From NCBI GenBank assembly GCA_023426245.1, contig JAFABB010000045.1, positions 1 to 64,000 of the forward strand: DNA of 64,000 nucleotides, in the 5' to 3' direction. Shown piece by piece: positions 44,582 through 53,685 of the stretch (positions are counted from its first letter, which is position 1; every line of letters starts with the position of its first letter). Source of the stretch: Bacillota bacterium (GTDB taxonomy: Bacteria; Bacillota; UBA4882; UBA8346). The position numbers and the translations under genes are program-made. The notes below the pieces were generated by a model. The model was not told the DNA's origin, ran no database searches, and was given only the letters and a program-made list of their open reading frames with translations.

Positions 44582-45496
44582 ATGATTCGTAAAGTGTATA
44601 TATCTGGACTTGGCGCTATTGGAAGTGCCTATGCCAGCAGATTATTTGATTATAATCCCGATATCATAACGGTGATTGCTGATCCCGCGCGGATCGAGAA
44701 ATATCAAAAAAATGGTGTAACTGTTAATGGTAAGGCTTATCCTTTTCGATACTGTGAGCCGGGAACTCTGACTGAGAAGGCTGACTTAATCTTGATTGCA
44801 GTCAAACAGCACCACCTTGAACAGAGTATCAAAGATATAAATGGTTTGGTTGGAGAAGGTACGGTTATTCTTTCCTTGCTCAATGGGATCACCAGCGAAG
44901 AAAAAATTGGTGAAAGATATGGTAAAGATAAGTTGCTTCTTTCTTTTGTAGTGGGCACCGATGCGGTTCGAGAAGGTACTCATACTCATTTCTTCAATAT
45001 CGGCAAAATTGTATTCGGCGAGGCCAAAAATACGATTTATTCTTCTAAGGTTAAAGCGGTTCAGGAATTGTTTGACCACACTCAAATTCCTTACAGCATC
45101 CCAGAAGATATGCAACGCGAACTTTGGTGGAAGTTTATGATGAATGTAGGAGTTAACCAAACTTCAGCTGTACTGAGGGCTCCTTATGGAGTTTTTCAAA
45201 AAATCAGTGAAGCCCGCGACTTGATGGAGATGGCTTCTCGAGAAGTTATTTCTTTAGCCGAAAAAAAGGGGATTCATCTCACATCAGAGGATATTCGAAG
45301 ATATATCGACGTGCTTGATACATTATCTCCTGATGGGAAGACCTCAATGTTACAAGATATTGAGGCTGGACGTAAAACGGAAGTAGAGATTTTCGCTGGG
45401 ACAGTTAATGATCTCGGCCGTGAATACGGCGTTGCAACTCCGGTAAATCAGGTATTGTTCCGTATGATACGGACCTTAGAGCTACAACATGAATAG
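44582..45496 (+). CDS. Ketopantoate reductase family protein (PanE/ApbA-like)
   Basis: 304 residues from ATG 44582, after AAAGGAGG. N-terminal NADP site VYISGLGAIGSAYASRL; the family lysine region (ELWWKFMMNVGVNQTSAVLRAPYG) and substrate region TSMLQDIEAGRKTEVEIFAGTV are present. PanE reduces 2-dehydropantoate to pantoate in CoA synthesis; distant paralogs act on other substrates, and no other pan gene is adjacent. Ends at a very strong terminator. Confidence 0.85.
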   Translation: MIRKVYISGLGAIGSAYASRLFDYNPDIITVIADPARIEKYQKNGVTVNGKAYPFRYCEPGTLTEKADLILIAVKQHHLEQSIKDINGLVGEGTVILSLLNGITSEEKIGERYGKDKLLLSFVVGTDAVREGTHTHFFNIGKIVFGEAKNTIYSSKVKAVQELFDHTQIPYSIPEDMQRELWWKFMMNVGVNQTSAVLRAPYGVFQKISEARDLMEMASREVISLAEKKGIHLTSEDIRRYIDVLDTLSPDGKTSMLQDIEAGRKTEVEIFAGTVNDLGREYGVATPVNQVLFRMIRTLELQHE

Positions 45497-45501
45497 CAAA
45501 C

Positions 45502-45546
45502 AAAAATCCCTCCGGAATTCTAAATTCCGGAGGGATTTTTGTTTTT
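45502..45546 (+). terminator. Very strong intrinsic terminator
   Basis: Perfect 18-bp stem: AAAAATCCCTCCGGAATT (45502-45519) pairs with 45523-45540, followed by GTTTTT. Works for the PanE-like gene. Confidence 0.92.
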
Positions 45547-45718
45547 GCAATATTTCATGGATGATTGCATAAAATAGAGTGCGATCAATACGAAAAAAAT
45601 TGGCTAAAATTGTAATATTTGAGGATAAAAAATTTGGCAAAACACGATACTATATATAAATACATTTGATGGTGGGTGTCCCGCCCACTTTGAAATAAAA
45701 AAAAGGAGGTGAAAGCGC

Positions 45719-45736
45719 TTGGACGCGAAAATATGA
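45719..45736 (+). CDS. Five-codon leader ORF
   Basis: TTG GAC GCG AAA ATA TGA. The strong AGGAGGTG at 45703-45710 is eight bases before this TTG, ideal spacing, but 22 bases from the ATG of the acetyltransferase. The mini-ORF's TGA overlaps that ATG as ATGA. Probably translational coupling. Confidence 0.35.
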   Translation: MDAKI

Positions 45737-46179
45737 GTTTAACACCAATCGGATTACAAATTCGCCCAGTCACCGGAGAAGATTATAATGAAGTATATCG
45801 TCTGTATCGCCAACTTATCCATACAGTCCAGTATCGGAGCGAGAATGATTTTGCCAGAATTTTTAAGAGCTTTATGAACTCAAACGAACGGGAAGCATTT
45901 GTGGCCACAGTCCATAATCGGGTTATCGGTTTTGTTACGTTATATTATTTTGATGTTTTCCATTATTGTGGACAAATTGCCAGTATTCAGGAGTTGGTAG
46001 TAACGGAAGAATTTCGGGGGCGAGGCGTTGGAAAGGCGCTGGTCGGATTTGTAAAAGAGAAGACAACAGAGAAAAATTGCCGGGGTTTGGAAGTCGCCAC
46101 AGATATGTGGCAGGGCGGGGCCAAAACATTCTATAAAAAATGCGGTTTCCGAGGAAGAACTTTGATGATTGCCACTTAA
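45733..46179 (+). CDS. GNAT-family N-acetyltransferase
   Basis: 148 residues. The acetyl-CoA motif is EFRGRGVGKALVGFVKEKT near residue 95, and TFYKKCGFRGR is the usual C-terminal strand region. It transfers an acetyl group to an amine; the acceptor is unknown. ATG 45733 is far from the ribosome site, but is overlapped by the stop of a five-codon leader; a GTG at 45709 would lie inside the ribosome site. Ends at a strong terminator. Confidence 0.85.
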   Translation: MSLTPIGLQIRPVTGEDYNEVYRLYRQLIHTVQYRSENDFARIFKSFMNSNEREAFVATVHNRVIGFVTLYYFDVFHYCGQIASIQELVVTEEFRGRGVGKALVGFVKEKTTEKNCRGLEVATDMWQGGAKTFYKKCGFRGRTLMIAT

Positions 46180-46217
46180 TCATGAGAACGAGGATACATG
46201 ACAGTCGGTAATCGGCG

Positions 46218-46244
46218 CTAGCTCATTTTGAGCTAGTTTTTTTT
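46218..46244 (+). terminator. Terminator of the acetyltransferase gene
   Basis: CTAGCTCA (46218-46225) pairs with TGAGCTAG (46229-46236), then eight T's. Confidence 0.88.
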
Positions 46245-46350
46245 GGAGTCAGTTCAGACATGTAAATCTTAAATTAATGTAAAAAAACTCTCTTTAAAAA
46301 AAACAAATGGATAGGGCGTTTTTTTTAACCATCCGATCCAATGGAAAAGA

Positions 46351-46379
46351 TTGACGAAATAATGCAAAAATAGTATTCT
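46351..46379 (+). promoter_or_regulatory. Promoter of the Spo0E-like gene
   Basis: TTGACG (46351-46356), 17-base spacer, TATTCT (46374-46379). Its -10 box ends seven bases before the ATG, so the transcript would begin at or near the start codon. Confidence 0.6.
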
Positions 46380-46386
46380 AATATCC

Positions 46387-46605
46387 ATGCGATACTTGAA
46401 TGAAGAAATTTTAAAAATTCAAATTGAGTGCCAAAAAAAGAAAATGTACAGCTTGTCGGAAAAATACGGACTCTCATCACCGGAAGTTCTGGAACAGAGT
46501 TTGGTAGTGGATGCTTTAATCAATCAAGTCATGAGATTCCGGCTAAATTGTACGAAAAGTCTTCCAATAGCATTTTTGTCCTCCATCTTAAGGATAAAGG
46601 CATGA
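46387..46605 (+). CDS. Spo0E-like aspartyl-phosphate phosphatase
   Basis: 72 residues. The helical hairpin pattern of Spo0E proteins is visible: EILKIQIECQKKKMYSLSEKYGLSSPEVLEQSLVVDALINQVMR, with QSLVVDALI near the usual SxxLDxLI signature. Spo0E proteins remove phosphate from Spo0A and so hold back sporulation. No ribosome site precedes the ATG; promoter position suggests a leaderless message. The last 20 residues are unlike the family and may be non-functional extension. Confidence 0.68.
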   Translation: MRYLNEEILKIQIECQKKKMYSLSEKYGLSSPEVLEQSLVVDALINQVMRFRLNCTKSLPIAFLSSILRIKA

Positions 46606-46619
46606 AATTAATAGTACTA

Positions 46620-46642
46620 CTCCGGTTATCCGGAGTTTTTTT
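46620..46642 (+). terminator. Terminator of the Spo0E-like gene
   Basis: CTCCGG (46620-46625) pairs with CCGGAG (46630-46635), then seven T's. Confidence 0.82.
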
Positions 46643-46705
46643 ATTCCCTAAAGAGCTTTTTCTGCATCCGCACTTTCCACAAGGTATAGAGAACATTCTA
46701 AAACT

Positions 46706-46736
46706 AAAAACGAAGACATTGGTCTTCGTTTTTTTA
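46706..46736 (+). terminator. Second intrinsic terminator
   Basis: AAAAACGAAGAC (46706-46717) pairs with GTCTTCGTTTTT (46722-46733), T's continue. It comes 70 bases after the previous terminator and before ligA. Confidence 0.8.
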
Positions 46737-46935
46737 AATTCATTAAAACCTTCTTGGGATTCGAATATACAATCGCTTTGCGGCGGGATTCTCTTCAAAA
46801 CCACACAAATTGCAGGATTTTTAATCTGGAATGTATAAATATTTGTTAAAATCTAATCATCTTGAAAGAATGAAGCAAGCAACAAATGACGAATTACTCT
46901 TTTACACTGATATCCTAAGTATACCGGAGGTCAAT

Positions 46936-48957
46936 ATGGAAGTCCCCGAAGAAATCCAAACGCGTTTGGAACAACTAAAAAGAGAAATAGAACATCATAA
47001 TTATTTGTATTACGTGGAAGACCAGCCTGAAATTACCGATTATGAATATGACGCTTTGATGCGTGAACTTATTGACCTTGAGAAGGAATATCCGTCTTTG
47101 CAATCCATCGATTCTCCAAGCCAGCGGGTGGGAGGGAAGCCGCTCACGATGTTTGATTCGGTCAAACACCAAGTTCCCTTATTAAGCCTCGACAATACTT
47201 TTAGTGCCGAAGAGTTGAGAGCGTTTGACCAACGGATCAAGAAAAGCTTAAATACAAATTCTGAAATCCAATATGTTGCTGAACTTAAAATTGACGGGTT
47301 AACGGTAGCTCTTACCTATGAGAACGGTTTATTAATTCAGGCTGCAACCCGGGGTGATGGGAGTATCGGTGAAGATGTGACCGCGAATGTCAAAACAATT
47401 AAGTCGATCCCGCTCCGACTGGCAAATGGAAGCCGGATCAATTTGGGCGTTCGGGGTGAAGTTTATATAAAAAAAGACGATTTTGAAAAATTAAACCGGG
47501 AACGTGAGCGCTTAGGAGAAGCTTTATTTGCCAATCCCAGAAATATTGCAGCCGGTTCTCTCCGGCAGCTCGATCCCAAGATTAGCGCCGGCCGGCCTTT
47601 GGATGCTTTCTTTTACGATGTTTTATCTATTGAAGGCCGGGAGGTTGCCACTCAATGGGATGGTTTTCAATGCTTGAAAGATTTGAAGTTGAAAGTCAAT
47701 CCTCATCCAAAACTTTGTGAAGGGATTGAGGAAGTCATCGAGTTCTGTGAGTATTGGACCAGCCATCGTGAAGAACTAGCTTACGAAATTGATGGGGTTG
47801 TAGTTAAAGTCAATTCTTTGCGGGAACAGTCAGAATTGGGCTTTACCGCCAAGGCGCCGCGCTCGAAAATCGCATATAAGTTTCCGGCACAACAGGTGGA
47901 GACGAAGGTGCTGGAGATTATGGTCAATGTGGGACGGACAGGGGCGGTGACCCCGACTGCGGTTTTGGAACCTGTCAAAGTTGCCGGGTCTACGATTAGC
48001 CGGGCAACTTTACATAATGAAGATAATATCCGTCAAAAAGATATTCGCATCGGGGATCAAGTCATCATCCAAAAAGCCGGGGACGTGATACCGGAAGTGG
48101 TTCGGTCATTACCGGAGAAAAGGACGGGCCAGGAGCGTATTTTTTTGATGCCCGAAAAATGCCCGGAATGCGGAGCTGAGGTTTTTCGCGAGACGGGGGA
48201 AGCTGTTGCCCGTTGTATTGGCGCAACTTGTCCGGCTCAATTGCGGGAAGGAATTATTCACTTTGTTTCCCGCGATGCAATGGATATCCAAGGGCTGGGC
48301 GAAGCCATTGTGATTCAGCTGATTGATGCCGGATTGATCCATGATGTGGCCGATCTCTACCAACTCAAGTACGATGATTTGATGAAGTTGGAACGTTTTG
48401 GCGCCAAATCTGCCTCCAATCTTTTAACGGCCATCGCTGAATCGAAAGGAAATGAATTGAGCCGGCTCCTTTTCGGGTTGGGAATCCGTCACGTAGGAGC
48501 AGGGGCGGCGCGTGAATTGGCCAGCCGGTATGGGGATTTTGAAAAATTGATTTCAGCAACCTACGATGAGCTTACCGCTATTGTTGCGATAGGCCCTAAA
48601 ATCGCTGCCAGCATTGTTGAATACTTTAAAGAACCTCATAACCGCCAACTTATCGATAAGTTAATTCAGTCGGGACTCAATACCAAGGAATCGGTGAATC
48701 ATACGGAAACGCCTCCAACATTGGCCGGTAAAACTATTGTGGTTACGGGAACTTTGGAAAAATATGGCCGTAGTGAAATTGAAGAAGTCATCCGCTTGCA
48801 CGGCGGAAAGGCAGCTGCAAGCGTCAGTAAGAATACCGATTTTGTTGTTGTTGGGAAAGAACCGGGTAGCAGTAAAATAAAGAAAGTAGATGAACTTGGC
48901 ATCAGGGTTCTCAATGAAACAGAGTTTGAAAAATTATTGGAAACCGGGAATGTTTAA
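46936..48957 (+). CDS. ligA: NAD-dependent DNA ligase LigA
   Basis: 673 residues, normal for LigA. Adenylation-site lysine in ELKIDGL; downstream motifs ATRGDGSIGEDVTANV and DGVVVKVN; four-cysteine zinc finger (CPECGAEV...CIGATCP); helix-hairpin-helix repeats; C-terminal BRCT (GKTIVVTGTLEKYGRSEIEEVI). It seals nicks during replication and repair using NAD+. ATG 46936 has GGAGGT; the open frame extends further upstream but without a site. An exonuclease-BRCT gene follows. Confidence 0.97.
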   Translation: MEVPEEIQTRLEQLKREIEHHNYLYYVEDQPEITDYEYDALMRELIDLEKEYPSLQSIDSPSQRVGGKPLTMFDSVKHQVPLLSLDNTFSAEELRAFDQRIKKSLNTNSEIQYVAELKIDGLTVALTYENGLLIQAATRGDGSIGEDVTANVKTIKSIPLRLANGSRINLGVRGEVYIKKDDFEKLNRERERLGEALFANPRNIAAGSLRQLDPKISAGRPLDAFFYDVLSIEGREVATQWDGFQCLKDLKLKVNPHPKLCEGIEEVIEFCEYWTSHREELAYEIDGVVVKVNSLREQSELGFTAKAPRSKIAYKFPAQQVETKVLEIMVNVGRTGAVTPTAVLEPVKVAGSTISRATLHNEDNIRQKDIRIGDQVIIQKAGDVIPEVVRSLPEKRTGQERIFLMPEKCPECGAEVFRETGEAVARCIGATCPAQLREGIIHFVSRDAMDIQGLGEAIVIQLIDAGLIHDVADLYQLKYDDLMKLERFGAKSASNLLTAIAESKGNELSRLLFGLGIRHVGAGAARELASRYGDFEKLISATYDELTAIVAIGPKIAASIVEYFKEPHNRQLIDKLIQSGLNTKESVNHTETPPTLAGKTIVVTGTLEKYGRSEIEEVIRLHGGKAAASVSKNTDFVVVGKEPGSSKIKKVDELGIRVLNETEFEKLLETGNV

Positions 48958-49026
48958 CTTGCTAGACTTAGCAGGCTTGCGCCAGGTTATTTCAGAAATT
49001 TTTAGCCGTGCAGGAAGGAATGAAGA

Positions 49027-49875
49027 ATGCTCGATTTTACAGCGATTGATTTTGAAACGGCTCACCACGCCCGCTGGAGTATTTGCCAGGTGGGTCTGGT
49101 CAGAGTGGAAAATTCTCAAATTGTACACACTTACTCAAGTCTGATCCAACCTCCCGATAATCAATACGTAAAATGGAATACGGCCATCCATGGCATCAGC
49201 TCTTATCTTACCAAGGAATCACCCTTTTTTCCGGAAATATGGAAAGAAATGAAGGGTTATATTGAAAACCAACTGGTGGTCGCTCATAATGTCAGTTTTG
49301 ACGCCGAGTGTTTAGAACAAGCATTGCGGTATTATCACCTCGAGATCCCGGATTTCAAAGTTGACTGCACTTACCGGAAAACCGGTGTCAGTTTAGATGT
49401 GGCCTGTTGGGGACTGGATATTAAACTCGAGAGGCATCACGATGCTCTTTGCGATGCCTTAGCGTGTGCGGATATTTATATGCGGCTTGCCAGCGGTCAG
49501 TTTCCTGATAATTCAAAAGTGAATGAAGCAAAGAGAAGCAGATCCGGCTTTAATTTCCGTGGTCATGAAAGAATTAAGGGCGAGTTATTGCGGCCAAGTC
49601 CATGGGTTGTTGATAAAAACAGCGTTTTTTTCGGTAAAAAAGTAGTTTTTACCGGAGTATTGTTTTCCATCGGGCGCGAAGAAGCCGCCAAAATCGTCAG
49701 GGATTTGGGAGCGGATGTGGATAGTGGGGTGACTTCGAAAACTAACTATGTGATTGTAGGTAGCGAACCGGGGCCGGCGAAAATGAGAAAAATTGAAAAG
49801 TACAATCAAGAGGGGAGTTCGATTACGGTCATCCATGAAGAAGAATTCCTCAAAATAATCAAAAAGCCGGCTTAG
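49027..49875 (+). CDS. DnaQ-type 3'-5' exonuclease with C-terminal BRCT domain
   Basis: 282 residues. Residues 1-160 form a DEDDh exonuclease (FTAIDFETA, AHNVSFDAECLEQA, HHDALCDALACADIY). Residues about 205-280 are a BRCT domain (GKKVVFTGVLFSIGREEAAKIVRDLGADVDSGVTSKTNYVIVG). It probably trims 3' ends in repair or proofreading. It lies 69 bases after ligA on the same strand, after AAGGAATGAAGA, so a shared transcript is likely. Confidence 0.9.
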   Translation: MLDFTAIDFETAHHARWSICQVGLVRVENSQIVHTYSSLIQPPDNQYVKWNTAIHGISSYLTKESPFFPEIWKEMKGYIENQLVVAHNVSFDAECLEQALRYYHLEIPDFKVDCTYRKTGVSLDVACWGLDIKLERHHDALCDALACADIYMRLASGQFPDNSKVNEAKRSRSGFNFRGHERIKGELLRPSPWVVDKNSVFFGKKVVFTGVLFSIGREEAAKIVRDLGADVDSGVTSKTNYVIVGSEPGPAKMRKIEKYNQEGSSITVIHEEEFLKIIKKPA

Positions 49876-49988
49876 TTAACCCATTTTGCCATTTTGGGGA
49901 TCCGGTTAAACTGAATCAGGTTGCATTCCGATGAAAATTTGGTAGTAATTTTCGGTAAAAGTATTAGCATCATAAATTCCCTGAAGAT

Positions 49989-50020
49989 TTAATTCTCTAA
50001 AGAATTAATTCTCTAAAGAA
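49989..50020. repeat. Perfect 16-bp tandem repeat, two copies
   Basis: TTAATTCTCTAAAGAA occurs at 49989-50004 and again at 50005-50020. Each copy is nearly palindromic (AATTCTCTAAAGAATT), so it may be a protein-binding pair upstream of gatC. Confidence 0.6.
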
Positions 50021-50133
50021 GCAGGATTTCAGGGTATGATGTATAACTTATTGGTAAATTTGGAACGGGTATGATGAATTTATCTTTTTTACTTACGGTT
50101 ACTTTATCCCCCGCCCATCATGGAGGTTATTCA

Positions 50134-50433
50134 ATGTTGTTGACAAAGATTGAAGTTGAACACGTTGCTAGACTGGCCCGCTTGGAATTGAATGAAAGTG
50201 AGAAAGAAAAGTTCACCGGGCAGTTGAATGACATTTTAGGATTTGTGGAGAAACTGGGTAAGCTTGATACCGCCTCTATTGAACCAACAGCTCATGCCAT
50301 TCCGGTTACGAATGTTTTTCGGCCTGATGAGTCAGAGGTCTCACTGGACCCTGATTTGGCATTAGCCAATGCTCCTGATAGGGTTGATGATTATTTTAAG
50401 GTTCCTAAGATTTTGGAGGAAGAGGCAGAGTAG
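50134..50433 (+). CDS. gatC: Asp/Glu-tRNA amidotransferase subunit GatC
   Basis: 99 residues, the usual size. Text typical of GatC: VEHVARLARLELNESEKEKFTGQLNDILGFVEKLGKLDT and the C-terminal LANAPDRVDDYFKVPKIL. It holds GatA and GatB together in the GatCAB complex, which turns Glu-tRNA(Gln) and Asp-tRNA(Asn) into the amide forms. ATG 50134 has TGGAGG upstream; two earlier ATGs lack one. First of gatC-gatA-gatB. Confidence 0.95.
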   Translation: MLLTKIEVEHVARLARLELNESEKEKFTGQLNDILGFVEKLGKLDTASIEPTAHAIPVTNVFRPDESEVSLDPDLALANAPDRVDDYFKVPKILEEEAE

Positions 50434-50502
50434 CGATAGCTCGGCTGAAGTAAGAGACTGACGCTATAAATTCAGTGTTTTTTCCAAGAGGAGGTTTCCA
50501 TA

Positions 50503-51972
50503 TTGGTTCTTTATCAAAAAACTGCCCATGAGTTGCATGAATTATTGGAGAAAAAAGAAGTTAAAGCTGTTGAAATCATTCAGTCCATATTTCAAAGAAT
50601 TCATCAGGTCGAGCCGAAAGTCCATGCTTATATCACTTTAGCAGAGGAACAGGCTTATCAAAGCGCTCAGGAAGTGGATGAGCTTGTGGCTAAGGGCGAA
50701 AAATTATCTCCGTTGGCCGGGATTCCGGTTGCAATCAAGGATAATATTTCTACTAAAGGCCTTCGTACCACTTGTGCTTCCAAAATACTTGAAAATTACA
50801 CCCCTCCTTATGATGCGGCCATCATTGAACAGTTAAAGGCTGATCATTTGATTACAATTGGCAAAACGAATTTGGATGAGTTTGCAATGGGATCCTCGAC
50901 CGAGAACTCCGGATTATTCATTACCCATAATCCGTGGGATCTCGATACAGTGCCCGGCGGTTCCAGCGGCGGTTCAGCAGCCGCAGTCCGTGCCGACGAA
51001 TCAATTTTGGGTATTGGCTCCGATACGGGAGGATCGATTCGTCAACCGGCAGCTTATTGCGGTATCGTTGGATTAAAACCAACTTATGGGCGGGTATCCC
51101 GTTATGGACTGGTGGCCTTTGCATCTTCCTTGGATCAGATTGGTCCGTTAACCAAGGATGTTACCGATAGTGCTTTATTGCTGCAGGTATTGGCTAAATA
51201 TGATCACCGGGATTCGACTTCTGTGAACTACCCGGTACCGGATTATTTGCTAGAGATGAAAAAAGGGGCCAAAGGCTTAAAAATCGGGTTAGCGAAAGAA
51301 TATATGGCAGAGGGTATTTCTGAGCCGGTCAAAGAAGTCATTCATGAGGCTGTCAAGGTGTTTCAAAGCTTGGGTGCAGAAGTCGTCGATGTTTCATTAC
51401 CTTATACCGAATACGCTTTGGCGACTTATTATATTATTGCCCCGGCTGAAGCCAGTTCCAATCTGGCCCGCTACGACGGCGTCCGATACGGATACCGTAC
51501 CGGGGAGCGGGTACCGGATTCAGTTGCTTTATTTATGAAAACACGCAAGGAAGGATTCGGACCTGAAGTAAAACGGCGAATCATGGTTGGTACATATGCT
51601 TTGAGCTCTGGCTATTATGATGCTTATTATTTAAAGGCTCAAAAAGTGCGAACCTTAATCCGGGAAGATTTTAATAAGGCTTTTCAAAGCTGCGATTTAA
51701 TTTTAACGCCTACCGCCCCTTCTCCGGCATTCAAGATTGGCGCTAAGACTAAAGATCCTTTGGAAATGTATCACGAGGATATATGTACACTGGCCTGTAA
51801 TATGGCTGGAATACCTGGCATCTCGATACCCGGCGGATTTGTTAAGGGAATGCCGGTAGGGATGCAGTTGCTTGGTCCGGCTTTTAAAGAAGAGGTTTTG
51901 CTCCGGGCGGCATACGGGTTTGAACAAGCCACTGAATTTCATAAAGAACGGCCCGCTGCGGTCAATGCTTAA
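50503..51972 (+). CDS. gatA: Asp/Glu-tRNA amidotransferase subunit GatA
   Basis: 489 residues of the amidase-signature family. Catalytic triad text is visible: lysine in GIPVAIKDNIS, and GGSSGGSAAAV with SDTGGSIRQPAAYCG (cis-Ser and nucleophile). It frees ammonia from glutamine for GatB. TTG start at 50503 with GAGGAGG at correct distance. Lies 69 bases after gatC. Confidence 0.97.
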   Translation: MVLYQKTAHELHELLEKKEVKAVEIIQSIFQRIHQVEPKVHAYITLAEEQAYQSAQEVDELVAKGEKLSPLAGIPVAIKDNISTKGLRTTCASKILENYTPPYDAAIIEQLKADHLITIGKTNLDEFAMGSSTENSGLFITHNPWDLDTVPGGSSGGSAAAVRADESILGIGSDTGGSIRQPAAYCGIVGLKPTYGRVSRYGLVAFASSLDQIGPLTKDVTDSALLLQVLAKYDHRDSTSVNYPVPDYLLEMKKGAKGLKIGLAKEYMAEGISEPVKEVIHEAVKVFQSLGAEVVDVSLPYTEYALATYYIIAPAEASSNLARYDGVRYGYRTGERVPDSVALFMKTRKEGFGPEVKRRIMVGTYALSSGYYDAYYLKAQKVRTLIREDFNKAFQSCDLILTPTAPSPAFKIGAKTKDPLEMYHEDICTLACNMAGIPGISIPGGFVKGMPVGMQLLGPAFKEEVLLRAAYGFEQATEFHKERPAAVNA

Positions 51973-52013
51973 TTTAAGTTGCGCATGCGCGCCATATCGG
52001 GAGGATTAGGATT

Positions 52014-53495
52014 ATGCCTTTAGAAGATTATGAGATAATCATTGGTCTAGAAGTTCATGCAGAGCTGAAGACCGATACCAAAATCTTTTGCGGTTGCAGC
52101 ACCAGGTTCGGCGGTGATCCCAACAGTCAAGTGTGTCCGGTATGTATGGGCTTACCCGGCGCTTTACCGGTTTTGAATGAAAAGGCCTTGGAATACACAA
52201 TTCTTGCCGGCTTGGCTTTGAATTGTGAAATTGCCGAATACAGCAAGTTTGATCGCAAGCAATATTTCTATCCCGATTCACCGAAAGCCTATCAAATTTC
52301 CCAGTATGATCTGCCATTTTGCAAAAAAGGTTGGGTCGAAATTCAGGCCGATAACGCAGAGCCGGGTGTAACCAAAAAAGTCGGGATCACCAGGGTTCAT
52401 TTGGAAGAAGAAGCCGGAAAGCTGGTTCACTCGGGCAGCGGAATTATGGATTCCAGCTTTTCATTGGCAGATTATAACCGTTGCGGGATTCCGTTAATTG
52501 AAATCGTTGGGGAGCCGGATTTGCGATCTCCCAAAGAGGCGCGGGAATATTTGGAGAAACTCAGAACGCTTTTACTCTACACCGGTGTCTCCGATTGTAA
52601 AATGGAAGAGGGTTCATTACGCTGCGATGCCAATATCTCACTGCGTCGCAAGGGAGATACCCAATTTGGGGTATTAGCCGAGATCAAAAATATCAATTCA
52701 TTCCGATCGGTACAGGCGGCACTGGAATACGAGGCTGAACGCCAGGCTAGGTTGCTCGATGCCGGTGAAAAAATGATCAAACAGACTCGTGCCTGGGATG
52801 AAAATAAAGGCGTGACAGCTTTTATGCGCTCTAAAGAAGAAGCCAGCGATTATCGCTATTTTCCAGAACCCGATCTCTTGCCGGTGACTGTTCCTGGGGA
52901 ACGTGTGGCAAAGCTGCGGGATAGGCTTCCGGAGATGCCGGATTCCCGTAAAAAAAGATATATTGAGCTTTGGGGATTGCCGGAGTATGATGCCAATCTG
53001 ATAAGCAGTTCACGGCAGATGGCCGATTATTTTGAAGAGGCCGTGGGGATTTATAATCAACCGAAAGTAGTCGGCAACTGGTTGATGGGAGAACTGTCAC
53101 GGCTATTAAATCAAGAACATCTTGAATTTGATGAGGTTAAAATTAAACCGGCGAGTTTGGCGAAAATGTTAGAATTAATTGATAAAGGTATGATTAGTGG
53201 TAAGATCGCTAAAACTGTTTTTGAAGAAATGTTTTTCACCGGTAAAGATCCAAAGGCAATTGTCGAGGAAAAAGGGTTGGTTCAAATCAGTGATACTTCG
53301 GAATTGGAGAATATGGCCCGCCGGATTATTGAGGCAAACCAGCAGTCCGTTTTGGACTATCTGGCCGGCAAGGAGCAAGCGTTAAAATTTTTAATCGGTC
53401 AAATGATGAAAGAGACCAAGGGAAGAGCAAATCCCGGTATTGTCAATGATATTCTCAAACAAGAACTGGCTAAAAAGGCCCATAATTTAGGGTGA
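52014..53495 (+). CDS. gatB: Asp/Glu-tRNA amidotransferase subunit GatB
   Basis: 493 residues. The start YEIIIGLEVHAELKTDTKIFCGC, and CPVCMGLPGALPVLN, with RKQYFYPDSPKAYQISQYDLPFC, are strongly conserved. GatB activates the tRNA-bound acid with ATP and amidates it. The C-terminal YqeY-like tail is present (IVNDILKQEL). GGGAGGA precedes the ATG. Third gene of the operon. Confidence 0.97.
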   Translation: MPLEDYEIIIGLEVHAELKTDTKIFCGCSTRFGGDPNSQVCPVCMGLPGALPVLNEKALEYTILAGLALNCEIAEYSKFDRKQYFYPDSPKAYQISQYDLPFCKKGWVEIQADNAEPGVTKKVGITRVHLEEEAGKLVHSGSGIMDSSFSLADYNRCGIPLIEIVGEPDLRSPKEAREYLEKLRTLLLYTGVSDCKMEEGSLRCDANISLRRKGDTQFGVLAEIKNINSFRSVQAALEYEAERQARLLDAGEKMIKQTRAWDENKGVTAFMRSKEEASDYRYFPEPDLLPVTVPGERVAKLRDRLPEMPDSRKKRYIELWGLPEYDANLISSSRQMADYFEEAVGIYNQPKVVGNWLMGELSRLLNQEHLEFDEVKIKPASLAKMLELIDKGMISGKIAKTVFEEMFFTGKDPKAIVEEKGLVQISDTSELENMARRIIEANQQSVLDYLAGKEQALKFLIGQMMKETKGRANPGIVNDILKQELAKKAHNLG

Positions 53496-53685
53496 GCGAT
53501 TGGATGTTATTAGATCAGTGATAAGATATACAATAAGGCCACTCCATCAGGAAGTCCAAATATTGTATATCTTTCTTTATGGCCGCATCTGCCGGCATCT
53601 CATCAATTAACGAGACATTAAATTTCGATGATTAATCAATCTTTCCCGGCTATTTTTGGTTACAATAACCATAGGGGGATTGTTT

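Noticed and set aside
46831..46935. 35-residue N-terminal extension of LigA
   Set aside because: No ribosome site; GGAGGT lies before ATG 46936, which matches the usual LigA start.
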